Shown here piece after piece: positions 7,881 through 15,692 of a DNA stretch of 64,000 nt (within the stretch, counting starts at the first letter, position 1; each line of letters starts with the position of its first letter). Below the pieces are notes generated by a model. The model was not told where the DNA came from, ran no database searches, and saw only the letters and a list, made by a program, of their open reading frames with translations. The DNA is from Chromatiales bacterium (GTDB lineage Bacteria; Pseudomonadota; Gammaproteobacteria; JAGRCI01), in assembly GCA_020445565.1 (NCBI GenBank), contig JAGRGI010000062.1, positions 1-64,000 of the forward strand. Direction: 5' to 3'. The position numbers were made by a program, and so were the translations under genes.

Positions 7881-8510
7881 TCAGGCAACCAGGGGAATGC
7901 TTCGGGCCACAAACCGGGCGGCCGAGGGCTCGCTGAGATGGCGAACTGTGCAGCCTACTCCGTCGAGGCAGCGCAGCTCGTCCGAATGGCCGGCGAGGAT
8001 AGGGATACCCTCTTGACGAGCCAGACGGGTGAGTTCGATACGCGCATCCCATCGACGGACACCTGCCGCAGTCGGCTCCTCGGCGACCAACAGCGCAAAC
8101 CGGGACTCCTGCTGCCTGAGCGCCAACAACGGCACGATATCCGGCACCGGATAGAGCGCCAGACTGCTGGCTACTGGTGCGGCGAATCGCAAGGCCGACA
8201 AAAAACGATCACCGGCCAGACCACGAGCGAACAACGCCAGTCCCCGCACCTGCGGATGCCATTCTCGATCCAGTTCTTCTCGGATCATTCCGACCGCATT
8301 GTCGAAGTCAAAACGCGCCGCTCCGTCCAACCCCCAGCGAATGGTGGACGCTTGCTTCTTCAAGAAAGCAATCGCAGTCGACTTACCGCGGCTCACGTCG
8401 AGATAGCAGCTTACGAAGGGGGCGTCGGTCTGATCGACTGCGGCGAGCAGATCGATTTCAGCATCGAGTCGGGCGATATCCGCCAGTTCCGGACATTTCA
8501 TCGGTGGCAC
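7881..8510 (-). CDS. Short eRF1-like (Rv2629/Balon-type) protein
   Basis: A 209-residue protein with blocks typical of the bacterial eRF1-related (baeRF) families: FVSCYLDVSRGKS near the N-terminus, HPQVRGLALFARG in the middle, and RFALLVAEEPTAAGVR. Members such as Mycobacterium Rv2629 and the hibernation factor Balon are about 370-400 residues and have three domains. Here the middle of the protein seems to be missing: after residue ~150 it passes directly to a stretch (IPILAGHSDEL, GVGCTVRH) resembling the end of the C-terminal domain. The GTG start at 8510 follows GAGG; an in-frame ATG lies at 8501. It is followed by the small HPF-like gene. Known relatives act on the ribosomal A site; that this short form does so is inference. 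Confidence 0.6.
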   Translation of the reverse strand: MPPMKCPELADIARLDAEIDLLAAVDQTDAPFVSCYLDVSRGKSTAIAFLKKQASTIRWGLDGAARFDFDNAVGMIREELDREWHPQVRGLALFARGLAGDRFLSALRFAAPVASSLALYPVPDIVPLLALRQQESRFALLVAEEPTAAGVRRWDARIELTRLARQEGIPILAGHSDELRCLDGVGCTVRHLSEPSAARFVARSIPLVA

Positions 8511-8877
8511 GGCGAGATTCCTCAGAGGTTCACATTGCCATGTAGTATTACCGCTAAAGTCGCTGGAAACCTTCGAATCGCACCCGCGTTCCGATCAAAT
8601 TTTTCGAGGCCGGGAAAAGACCATCCTTCTTTCGAAATATCCGAAGGATAACCGTCACAAAATCGAATTCTGCACGATAGGAGACTGCAATAGACTCTGT
8701 TCGCTTGGAGGCTACTGAAAATCGAGCGAATCGCCCCCATATGTCCGCAAGTACTCGCAGCGGTCCGTACGGCACTGATGATCATGGAGCTTGCGAGAAC
8801 GACCTCTGAGCTACTTCCGCATCGGAAACGTCGTGCCTGACACCTACCAGAGACCCGCAATTTCCAGGAGCATCCTG
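8511..8877. other. Divergent promoter region between eRF1-like and sodium channel genes
   Basis: This 367-base gap separates a minus-strand and a plus-strand gene, so it should hold both promoters. It is locally richer in A and T than its surroundings around 8595-8720. It contains the inverted repeat listed at 8623-8649. I see no convincing coding frame. Confidence 0.5.
8623..8649. promoter_or_regulatory. Inverted repeat in divergent promoter region
   Basis: ATCCTTC (8623-8629) and GAAGGAT (8643-8649) are perfect inverted repeats separated by 13 bases that include TTTCGAAA. The spacing would suit a dimeric regulator, but there is only one copy, so chance is possible. Confidence 0.22.
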
Positions 8878-9750
8878 ATGAATGAAACCAACGGAAACGT
8901 GCCCGGAAAGCTGCGCGAAAGGCTGCGCGAAAGGCTGCGCGCGATTGTGGAAGCGCCATCGGTACAACGCGGCATCATCGGATTGATTCTTGTCAACGCG
9001 ATACTGCTCGGCATCGAGACATCGCCCGCCATCATGGCACAGTGGGGGCCGCTGCTCACGACATTGGATCGGACCATCCTGGCCGTATTCGTGGTGGAAA
9101 TCGCCGCCCGCCTGTACGTCCACAGGTTCGCTTTCTGGCGCGACCCGTGGAGTGTATTCGACTTTTCGGTGGTCGCCATCGCGCTGGTGCCCGCCGCCGG
9201 CCCCTTTGCCGTGCTGCGCGCTTTGCGAGTCCTGCGTGTACTACGGCTCCTGACCATGGTCCCCTCGATGAGACGAGTCGTGGGCGCCCTGCTGTCGGCG
9301 ATCCCGGGGTTGGGATCCATCATGTTGGTGCTGATGATCCTGTACTACGTATTCGCGGTCATCGCCACCAATCTGTTTGCCGTCGCCTACCCGGAATGGT
9401 TCGGCACATTGGGGCATTCCCTGTACACACTGTTTCAGATCATGACGTTGGAAAGCTGGTCGATGGGGATCGCCCGTCCGGTGATGGAAAATTTTCCCTA
9501 TGCCTGGGCCTTTTTCGTGCCCTTCATCCTCGTCGCCACCTTCACGATGCTCAATCTTTTCATAGGCATTATCGTCAATGCCATGCAGAACTACAGCGAA
9601 GCAGGCCGGGAGGAAACGGTAAAAACACTGCAAACCGCACAGGTCCCTATCCAGGCCGACCTGCATAGCGATCTGCGCCGGCTACATGATGAGATCGCTG
9701 AGCTCAAGCGGATGATGGCAACGCATTCAGCCGACAACAGGATGACGTAG
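8878..9750 (+). CDS. Voltage-gated sodium channel (NavAb/NaChBac type)
   Basis: A 290-residue, six-helix ion channel subunit, expected to work as a homotetramer in the inner membrane. S4 carries arginines at 114, 117, 120 and 123 in the R-x-x-R pattern (LRALRVLRVLRLL). The pore has FGTLGHSLYTLFQIM followed by the selectivity filter TLESWSM (residues 190-196), the same as that of Arcobacter NavAb. S6 (TMLNLFIGIIVNAM) leads to a neck and a C-terminal coiled coil (LHSDLRRLHDEIAELKRMM) that assembles tetramers. The start at 8878 is set by CAGGAG seven bases upstream; the frame is open further upstream. The N-terminal helix is encoded by a 12-base tandem repeat. Sodium selectivity follows from the filter. 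Confidence 0.94.
   Translation: MNETNGNVPGKLRERLRERLRAIVEAPSVQRGIIGLILVNAILLGIETSPAIMAQWGPLLTTLDRTILAVFVVEIAARLYVHRFAFWRDPWSVFDFSVVAIALVPAAGPFAVLRALRVLRVLRLLTMVPSMRRVVGALLSAIPGLGSIMLVLMILYYVFAVIATNLFAVAYPEWFGTLGHSLYTLFQIMTLESWSMGIARPVMENFPYAWAFFVPFILVATFTMLNLFIGIIVNAMQNYSEAGREETVKTLQTAQVPIQADLHSDLRRLHDEIAELKRMMATHSADNRMT
8911..8940 (+). repeat. 12-base tandem repeat (2.5 copies) inside the sodium channel gene
   Basis: The unit CTGCGCGAAAGG occurs twice in full (8911-8922, 8923-8934) and once in part (8935-8940). It encodes LRERLRERLR at the amphipathic N-terminal helix of the channel. Copy-number change would keep the reading frame. Confidence 0.8.
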
Positions 9751-9785
9751 ACGCGAACAGCGGATGGAGACTGGTAGCGTCGACG

Positions 9786-10928
9786 TCAGCCGTTCGTCAG
9801 ATCCGGCCTTTGCGTCATCGCCTCGGTACCGCGGCGAATCAACGCCAAGGTATCGCCTAACATGTCGTCCTCAACAGACAAATCCGGCATCACGCCCTGA
9901 CCTTCGCAATACCGATCATCCGGCCCCAAAATACGGCGGTTGGACAAAGACAAGACTGAGCCATCAGGCAAGACATACTGCCGTTGGCTCAAACATTTTC
10001 CGTGCGTCTTGGCGCCTACCGAATACGCCCTGCGGTAGTGCTCCAGCGCACGCAGAAAAACCTCGGAAGCACTGGCGGTACCGGGGCCAACCAGAAGCAT
10101 CACCGGTCGCCTGACGACTTGCATGTTTTCCAGGGAATGATATTCCTGCCGCGCACCATCGCGATCGACGACCGTGGCAAGACGCTTGCCAGCCGGCAGG
10201 AAAAGCGACGCACAATCCATCGCCTCGAACAGATCCCCGCCACCGGCGTAGCGCAAATCGAGTATCAACCGATTCGACGCATGGTCCAGTTCCTTGAGTG
10301 CGGACATCAGTAGTTCGCGGGTCTGACGGGCTACGAAGGCATGAATACGTACAACGTCGTGGCCGTTGACCTTAACAACTTCCACCGGGAGTCGCCTGGT
10401 GGTTGCCGATACGAGCCGAACCCGTTGTATCGGCGTATTCGGCGTCTGGCGCAGCTCCAACCACACGGCGCCATTCCTGGCGGCGCTCGTCAGCCGGGCG
10501 CCAATGTCTGCGAACGATTCCGAGGAAACATCCCGGTTATCGACGCTGACCAGGATTTGCTGGTCTCTGAAACCTGCCTCATAGAGCGCGCCATCCTTTC
10601 GCGGGAGCGCTATGACCCTGCCATTGTCAGGCAACAGATCGATACCGAAGTCCTTGGCCGGAACGAACTCACCGTGGTTGATACGGTTGGGGTTTGGCGG
10701 AAAATAGTGTGAGTACGGATCCAGTGCCCGCAATGCTGCATTGATTCCGTCCAGGGATTGGGGCTGAAAGTCTGCCACGCTTGGCTGGGTGATATGATGG
10801 GCAACGACCAGATCCCGGACAACGCCGATCACGTCCGCATCGGACAGCCCGGCGCCGATGGTTTCCCCACCGCCGAGAAGCAAGACAAGACCGATCGACC
10901 GAAGAATCAGGCTACTGGCTGATCTCAC
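9786..10928 (-). CDS. S41 (C-terminal processing) peptidase, exported
   Basis: A ~380-residue serine peptidase of the CtpA/Prc family. An N-terminal helical part (residues ~30-100) precedes a PDZ-like segment (ALYEAGFRDQQILVSVDNRD) and the catalytic domain. The nucleophile lies in GPGTASASE near residue 285 and the general base Lys in VGAKTHGK near residue 308, so the Ser-Lys dyad is intact. The GTG at 10928 gives a short hydrophobic N-terminus (ILRSIGLVLLLGGG) that looks like a signal peptide; the frame extends upstream to 11015 but would overlap the previous gene more. It is the last gene of the giant-protein operon. Processing or turnover of the exported proteins encoded upstream is a reasonable inference. 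Confidence 0.82.
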   Translation of the reverse strand: MRSASSLILRSIGLVLLLGGGETIGAGLSDADVIGVVRDLVVAHHITQPSVADFQPQSLDGINAALRALDPYSHYFPPNPNRINHGEFVPAKDFGIDLLPDNGRVIALPRKDGALYEAGFRDQQILVSVDNRDVSSESFADIGARLTSAARNGAVWLELRQTPNTPIQRVRLVSATTRRLPVEVVKVNGHDVVRIHAFVARQTRELLMSALKELDHASNRLILDLRYAGGGDLFEAMDCASLFLPAGKRLATVVDRDGARQEYHSLENMQVVRRPVMLLVGPGTASASEVFLRALEHYRRAYSVGAKTHGKCLSQRQYVLPDGSVLSLSNRRILGPDDRYCEGQGVMPDLSVEDDMLGDTLALIRRGTEAMTQRPDLTNG

Positions 10929-11433
10929 GATAGATGTCCAGCAACAGGCGATATTCTTCCTCCAAGGCATCGCGTTCACCGACCAAAACGTCGACCTGCG
11001 AATGGTCGGTCGCATCGCCTGCTGTTTGATCGATCTTCTTCTGAAGCGCCCCGAGACGCCGCAACAAATCCTGACGTTTTCCTTCCTGCTGTTTTTCCGT
11101 GCCGTGCAGCGTTTGCAGTTTGGCTTCCAGGGATCGCGTTTCAGTCGCGAGTGCCGTCAGGCGGGCCTTTTCACGTTCGTAGGCCGATTGTTGTTCCTGT
11201 TGACGACTCTCCAGGGCCGTTCGTTCGGTGTCCAGATCTCCCTGCAATTGACGCAAACGCTCCAGACGCTCTTCCCGTTCCTGGATACGCTGCTCGTAGG
11301 CACCGGTGGAAATGCCGTGAACGCCGCCAAAGAACCCACCTTCCCTGGGATCGCTGGTGGTTTGACAGGCGCTCAGGGCAATCGCCAGCATAGCGACTGC
11401 ACCGCGGTATTTCCGGTCTCTTTCGACATTCAT
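10912..11433 (-). CDS. Coiled-coil lipoprotein
   Basis: A 173-residue predicted lipoprotein with the lipobox LSAC at Cys23 (AMLAIALSAC). After a short glycine-rich linker (GGFFGGVHG) almost the whole chain is charged heptad-like helix (QEREERLERLRQLQGDL, and so on), predicted to form long coiled coils. The ATG is preceded by a strong GGGGGG-type ribosome binding site. It follows the glycine-zipper lipoprotein gene by 47 bases and overlaps the start of the S41 peptidase gene by 17. I do not recognise a family. Anchoring in the outer or inner membrane and structural bridging are inferences. The same helical character appears in the C-terminal half of the neighbouring lipoprotein and of the FGE-like protein. 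Confidence 0.75.
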   Translation of the reverse strand: MNVERDRKYRGAVAMLAIALSACQTTSDPREGGFFGGVHGISTGAYEQRIQEREERLERLRQLQGDLDTERTALESRQQEQQSAYEREKARLTALATETRSLEAKLQTLHGTEKQQEGKRQDLLRRLGALQKKIDQTAGDATDHSQVDVLVGERDALEEEYRLLLDIYREISQ

Positions 11434-11480
11434 GACTCGCCCCCCAGCTTAACGGCGGCCTCCCTCAACGTTGACCCAGG

Positions 11481-12164
11481 CTATCGCGCCAGCCGTTCGT
11501 CGATGCTGGCCAATTGCCGCGAATGCTGGTTGAGTTCATCGATATTCTGTTTCAGCTGCGCGATTTCCTGCCGCAGCTGGCCGACCTGCGCGTTGTTGAC
11601 TCCCCGCTTTTGCATCTGCTCTTCGTAGATGGCCGTTTTGATTTCGTGTTCCTTTGTCAGATCATCGAGAACCGTCTTCGTGGAATCGATCTTCGATTTG
11701 ACCGTGCTGCGTTCTGCTTCCAAACGACTGCTCGCCACGCGCCCGGTACTGTACTGGAAAGTGAGCGCCCGGGTTTCCTGCTCCAATCGATGGATATCTT
11801 TTTGCAGGCTGGCATTGTACTGCCCAGCCGTCGCGTTCAACCGCTGCGCGGAGGCAATCTCGCCGTTGAGCATGTCTTCTTCCGACGCATAGCGTTCTTT
11901 GCGTTTGGCAACCTCGTTTGCCGCGACATAACCTACGCCCGCACCCACGGTGGCGCCGATCAAGGCCCCTTGCGTGCGATTGTCACGGCCGAGAGCCGCC
12001 CCCAGCAACCCGCCCAGCACGGCGCCGAACAGCGCCCCTTCCTGTTTGGTACGTGTGGTATCGCTCGAAGCGGACCCACTGCCGCTGGATGGTGCTGAGG
12101 CACACCCCGACAGCCCCACGGCGATCGAGACGATCAACGCCGTTACAAATGACTTGGTCTTCAT
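11481..12164 (-). CDS. Glycine-zipper and coiled-coil lipoprotein
   Basis: A 227-residue predicted lipoprotein with the lipobox LSGC at Cys21. A serine-rich linker is followed by a glycine-zipper membrane segment (GALFGAVLGGLLGAALGRD, then GALIGATVGAGVGYVAA, residues ~43-82), as in outer-membrane lipoproteins of the SlyB/YMGG type. The remainder (residues ~88-227) is a long charged helix with coiled-coil character. The ATG follows GGAGG. It lies between the FGE-like and the coiled-coil lipoprotein genes in the large operon. The zipper suggests self-association in the membrane, with the helix reaching into the periplasm; function unknown. Confidence 0.78.
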   Translation of the reverse strand: MKTKSFVTALIVSIAVGLSGCASAPSSGSGSASSDTTRTKQEGALFGAVLGGLLGAALGRDNRTQGALIGATVGAGVGYVAANEVAKRKERYASEEDMLNGEIASAQRLNATAGQYNASLQKDIHRLEQETRALTFQYSTGRVASSRLEAERSTVKSKIDSTKTVLDDLTKEHEIKTAIYEEQMQKRGVNNAQVGQLRQEIAQLKQNIDELNQHSRQLASIDERLAR

Positions 12165-12199
12165 GATGCTGCCTCCAAAGACTGCCCGCCTGGCAATCG

Positions 12200-13861
12200 C
12201 TAGTCGGACAACGCCTTGAAACGCTGTTCGAAATCAGGCCACCATTGGCCTCCCTTGACTCTGCGTTGTTCCCGGTACATGGCCAAGTGCTTTTCCATCA
12301 GTTCCAGGGCCAGACTTGCCCGGGGCGTGAGTTCCCGCTGCCGCAACACGTCGAACGCACGGCGCACATAGGCGTCGGAATATTCACCTAAACGCTGAAT
12401 ATCCTTTTCGTAGTCATTATAAAGCTTATCGGCATAGCTCCGACGGTGCTCTATCTCAGTTTCCAGCGTGATTTTCAGATCCTGATAGCGAGTCGATTTG
12501 CGCGCCAGCAGGAGCACTTTTTCGCGTTGTGAAGAAAGGCTTTCGAGCTTGAACACGTCGCGCGCCAGATCCGTCGCCCGGCGCAAGGTATCTTCCACGG
12601 CAGCGCGTGCGGCTGTTTGCTGCGCCCACTCCAGTCGCTCTCGCGCCTTGTCCAATTCCTTTTGTACACCGACCAGTTGGCGCTGTACGCTTTCGTTTTC
12701 CGCCGCCAGTTTCGTCAGCTCGCTGCCGACGTCGCGCAGACCGATCTGGGCCTGGCTGACTTGGTTTTCAAGCGTGATACCCACGGGCATGGCATTTCGC
12801 AGGTCGCGCCGGTAGTTCTGGTAGGAGGCTTCCAGGCCACGGCGATTGGCCGGACTGAGTACGACATTCGAACCGATCGTCAGGCGCACGCCGGTATTGT
12901 AGGAACGCCACTCTCGCATCTGTTTGTCGTCTTCGACCCAGCGATAATCCTCGACCTCCTCTCGCAACGAGGAACGCATCTCGGCGAGGGGGGTGGCGAC
13001 GCTGCCGCCACGGGCACAGCGGCCACCGGGCTTGCCTTGCCAGATCTCGGGACGAAACAGATCGCTGGTCAGTTCCTGTGCATTGCCCAGCAGGTCATGC
13101 AGGCCCAGCCTGTCAGCATTGCGCAGACCGATCGGCCGTACCCGGTGCTTGGCGTTGTCGAGAAACCAGGCGTATTTGACCAACTGCGTGTCGGCGAACG
13201 GCAATTTGTCGCGGAAACTGTCGTCCCGCAACGCCTCGATGCCGCCGCGCGCCGCGTATTCCCACTCGATCTCGGTCGGCAGGCGCAGGAAACCGGGAAC
13301 ACCATTGATCGAGGGCAGGTTCCGACGTCTTTCCGCGTGGGCCGGATCGAACAACCAAAGGTTGTATTGACGAACGAATTCCTGCACATCCCGCCAGCGT
13401 ACGAAAACCAGGGGATTGCTCAGGGCCTTCTGAAGGCGGGCGCCCTGCAAGGTTTGTAATTTCTCCATGAAACTTTTGTCGCCGCTGGCCTGACGCAGGG
13501 CATCCATGCCCATGACGGCGACGAACTGCGCCAGCGTTACCTCGTATTTGCCAAGGTAATAAACCCAGTTCTTGCCATTTTCGGTGGGAAACGATCCGCT
13601 GACCTGAACCCGTTGCAGGCCCTCGAAGATACCGCCCTCGCCATCGCCTATCTGAATCAGGCGGTCACCGTCCCCCCAGAAACCCTCACCGGGCACAACC
13701 ACGCGGCGAAACACCATTTCGGCGCCACCAGGCATCGGAAGCACCAGATCACCGTCGGCGGGCTTTGGATTGTAGGGCGTCGCCGGGGACGGCGTACCGG
13801 CTGCCCCACAGGCGTATAGCGACAACAGGAAAAGGCTCAGCAGACGGCGCCAATCACTCAT
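12200..13861 (-). CDS. FGE/SUMF1-like lipoprotein with C-terminal coiled coil
   Basis: A 553-residue protein with an N-terminal signal ending in a lipobox-like LYAC (Cys18). Residues ~45-350 have the formylglycine-generating-enzyme fold, shown by YLGKYEVTLAQF, RLPTEIEWEYAARGG, DLLGNAQELTSD and CARGGSVATP. The paired active-site cysteines found after the GGS motif in real FGEs are absent, so it is probably not a sulfatase-activating enzyme. Residues ~380-470 are a heptad-rich coiled coil. An analogous non-enzymatic FGE-fold lipoprotein is GldK/PorK of type IX secretion; no other type IX part is present here. The start overlaps the permease stop by eight bases. The motif YNPKPAD at residues 30-36 resembles one in both vWA proteins. 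Confidence 0.82.
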   Translation of the reverse strand: MSDWRRLLSLFLLSLYACGAAGTPSPATPYNPKPADGDLVLPMPGGAEMVFRRVVVPGEGFWGDGDRLIQIGDGEGGIFEGLQRVQVSGSFPTENGKNWVYYLGKYEVTLAQFVAVMGMDALRQASGDKSFMEKLQTLQGARLQKALSNPLVFVRWRDVQEFVRQYNLWLFDPAHAERRRNLPSINGVPGFLRLPTEIEWEYAARGGIEALRDDSFRDKLPFADTQLVKYAWFLDNAKHRVRPIGLRNADRLGLHDLLGNAQELTSDLFRPEIWQGKPGGRCARGGSVATPLAEMRSSLREEVEDYRWVEDDKQMREWRSYNTGVRLTIGSNVVLSPANRRGLEASYQNYRRDLRNAMPVGITLENQVSQAQIGLRDVGSELTKLAAENESVQRQLVGVQKELDKARERLEWAQQTAARAAVEDTLRRATDLARDVFKLESLSSQREKVLLLARKSTRYQDLKITLETEIEHRRSYADKLYNDYEKDIQRLGEYSDAYVRRAFDVLRQRELTPRASLALELMEKHLAMYREQRRVKGGQWWPDFEQRFKALSD

Positions 13862-15692
13862 ATCGCAGTGCCTCTCCGGGGTCGATCGTCGTGGTACGCC
13901 ATGCCGCCAGCAACGAACTCAACACGGCGACGCCGAGCGTTGCCACAACGGACACCAAAAGATAGGTCGGTGGGAGTTCGCATATCCGTTCACCCAAGTC
14001 GAGATCGGCGGCAAATGCACGATTGATGACGCCGGCCAGGGAAAAATACGCGACCAGCGCCAACCCGACACTGAGCAGCGCCAGCGTACCTCCCTGATAG
14101 ACGGGGAACCGAAACACCTGGCGACGTGCCAGACCAATCAGGCGCAATACGCTCAATTCGTGTTGCTTGCGTTCGACGGCGGCGTACAGGCTGGCAATGA
14201 GCGCGGCGATGCCGCCGCTGATACCCACGATGGCGACCAGCCAGAAGATTCGGTTCAAGCCCCGATCGAGCACCTGCACCCGCTCAATGGCTTCGATCTG
14301 GGCGATCACCTCGATACCCTCGGCGCGAAGCCGGTCGACCATCGGCAGAACCTCGTCGATGCTCCGGGTGTACATCCTGAAACCCCGGTATCCCGCGCGT
14401 TGCAGAACGAAATCCTGTCGCTGACGATCGAAAACCACGGCACGCTGTTGCGCGGTGCGCAACACCCCGGCCAGCTCCGCGGGAACCAGGGCCGGCTGCC
14501 CCAGACGCGCTTCTCGAGCCCGTAACGGCATGGCCAGAGGCGTTTCCAGTGCCTGACCGTAAACCGCCTCGATCGTCTGCTCTGCCGGCAGACCCTCAAC
14601 GCGTATCTGGAGCAGTTGCTCCGATCGGGGGGCAGACGCGTAGCTTCCCCAGGGCAACCTTTCCATGCCGAGGCGCCGGGCGTCTTCCTCGGTAACCGAA
14701 ATGCCGTAGACCGGGACGTCCCGGTCCGGCCCCAGACGCAAATGCAGATCACGCACGTAGGGCAGCACCATCGCCTCCTTGCCGCGTAGCTTGTCGCGCA
14801 CCGCCTGCACACTGGACAGCAGCAGTGCCTTCTGCGACGTGCTCAGATCGTAAAGCGCATAGCCTCCCGGCAGGTCCAGGCCCATAAGACGGTGAAACAG
14901 CACGCCACCGGCTTTTTCGATACGTGTCAGTCCGGTATTGATCACCAGCCCGCTTTCCTGCACGGGCGACAGCGGTCGCGGCAAAAGGACCAGCACGCCG
15001 TCATAGCTCGGATAGGGACGCGGGGTGCCGCCCGACCAGCCCCGGGCCGGAACCGCCAGCCCCTCCTTGTAGGCTTCAACATCGAGCACAAAACCCAACG
15101 GCGCGTAGAGACGGTTCAAGGAACTGGCGCGCGGGGAGAGAACCGCCACCACTTCCAGGTCCTGGGTGCCCGCTTCCCGGCGCCCCGCGAGGATGCGGGT
15201 TGCCTGAACCCGCAGTTGATCACCCACCTTTACGCCAAGCTCCTTGGCACCCGCGTCGGTGAGCACGCACTGTCCCTCACGCGGTACCACTGCGCCGTTC
15301 CCCAGCAACAACGGATCACCCGCTTCGGCCGGCAACAGATCGTAGATCAGGCTTCTGCGGGTGCCCGGTTTGACCACGCTGATGATCGATGAAGCAGCCA
15401 GAATGGTCGGCACGAGATACTCGACCTGTTGCAGCGCGCCATGCTCTGTGAACCAATCGGCAGCGTATTCCTGAGTCTTGGTCGGCCGAATCTCGCGAAA
15501 CTGCGGGTCCTGAATGAGTTCGTGGCGCAGGGTGGCAATGGTGCCATGCTTGAGCCCCATCAATAACAGCAAGGGAGCGATCACCGCCGCAATGGCCAAT
15601 ACCAGGCAAAGTGTCAGAATCCACTCGTGTCGAAGATCGGCCATCGCCAGGCGCGCAACGACACCGGCGCTCCGGGTGGGAACCTTGCTCAT
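13854..15692 (-). CDS. ABC transporter permease, MacB/LolCDE (FtsX-like) type
   Basis: A 612-residue inner-membrane protein with one helix near residues 24-46 (WILTLCLVLAIAAVIAPLLL), a very large periplasmic domain (~50-475) and three C-terminal helices (~478-505, 525-550, 575-600), ending in TIDPGEALRYE. This is the type VII ABC topology, in which ATP hydrolysis moves the periplasmic domain (mechanotransmission) and no substrate crosses the inner membrane. The ELSVLRLIGLARRQV coupling segment is typical of the FtsX domain. The ATG at 15692 overlaps the ATPase stop (ATGA). The periplasmic domain is much longer than in LolC/E. No adaptor (HlyD) or TolC gene is in the operon. Confidence 0.88.
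   Translation of the reverse strand: MSKVPTRSAGVVARLAMADLRHEWILTLCLVLAIAAVIAPLLLLMGLKHGTIATLRHELIQDPQFREIRPTKTQEYAADWFTEHGALQQVEYLVPTILAASSIISVVKPGTRRSLIYDLLPAEAGDPLLLGNGAVVPREGQCVLTDAGAKELGVKVGDQLRVQATRILAGRREAGTQDLEVVAVLSPRASSLNRLYAPLGFVLDVEAYKEGLAVPARGWSGGTPRPYPSYDGVLVLLPRPLSPVQESGLVINTGLTRIEKAGGVLFHRLMGLDLPGGYALYDLSTSQKALLLSSVQAVRDKLRGKEAMVLPYVRDLHLRLGPDRDVPVYGISVTEEDARRLGMERLPWGSYASAPRSEQLLQIRVEGLPAEQTIEAVYGQALETPLAMPLRAREARLGQPALVPAELAGVLRTAQQRAVVFDRQRQDFVLQRAGYRGFRMYTRSIDEVLPMVDRLRAEGIEVIAQIEAIERVQVLDRGLNRIFWLVAIVGISGGIAALIASLYAAVERKQHELSVLRLIGLARRQVFRFPVYQGGTLALLSVGLALVAYFSLAGVINRAFAADLDLGERICELPPTYLLVSVVATLGVAVLSSLLAAWRTTTIDPGEALRYE

Noticed and set aside
12200-13861. Sulfatase-activating FGE function
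   Set aside because: The paired cysteines needed for catalysis are not present after the GGS motif, and no sulfatase gene is in the window.
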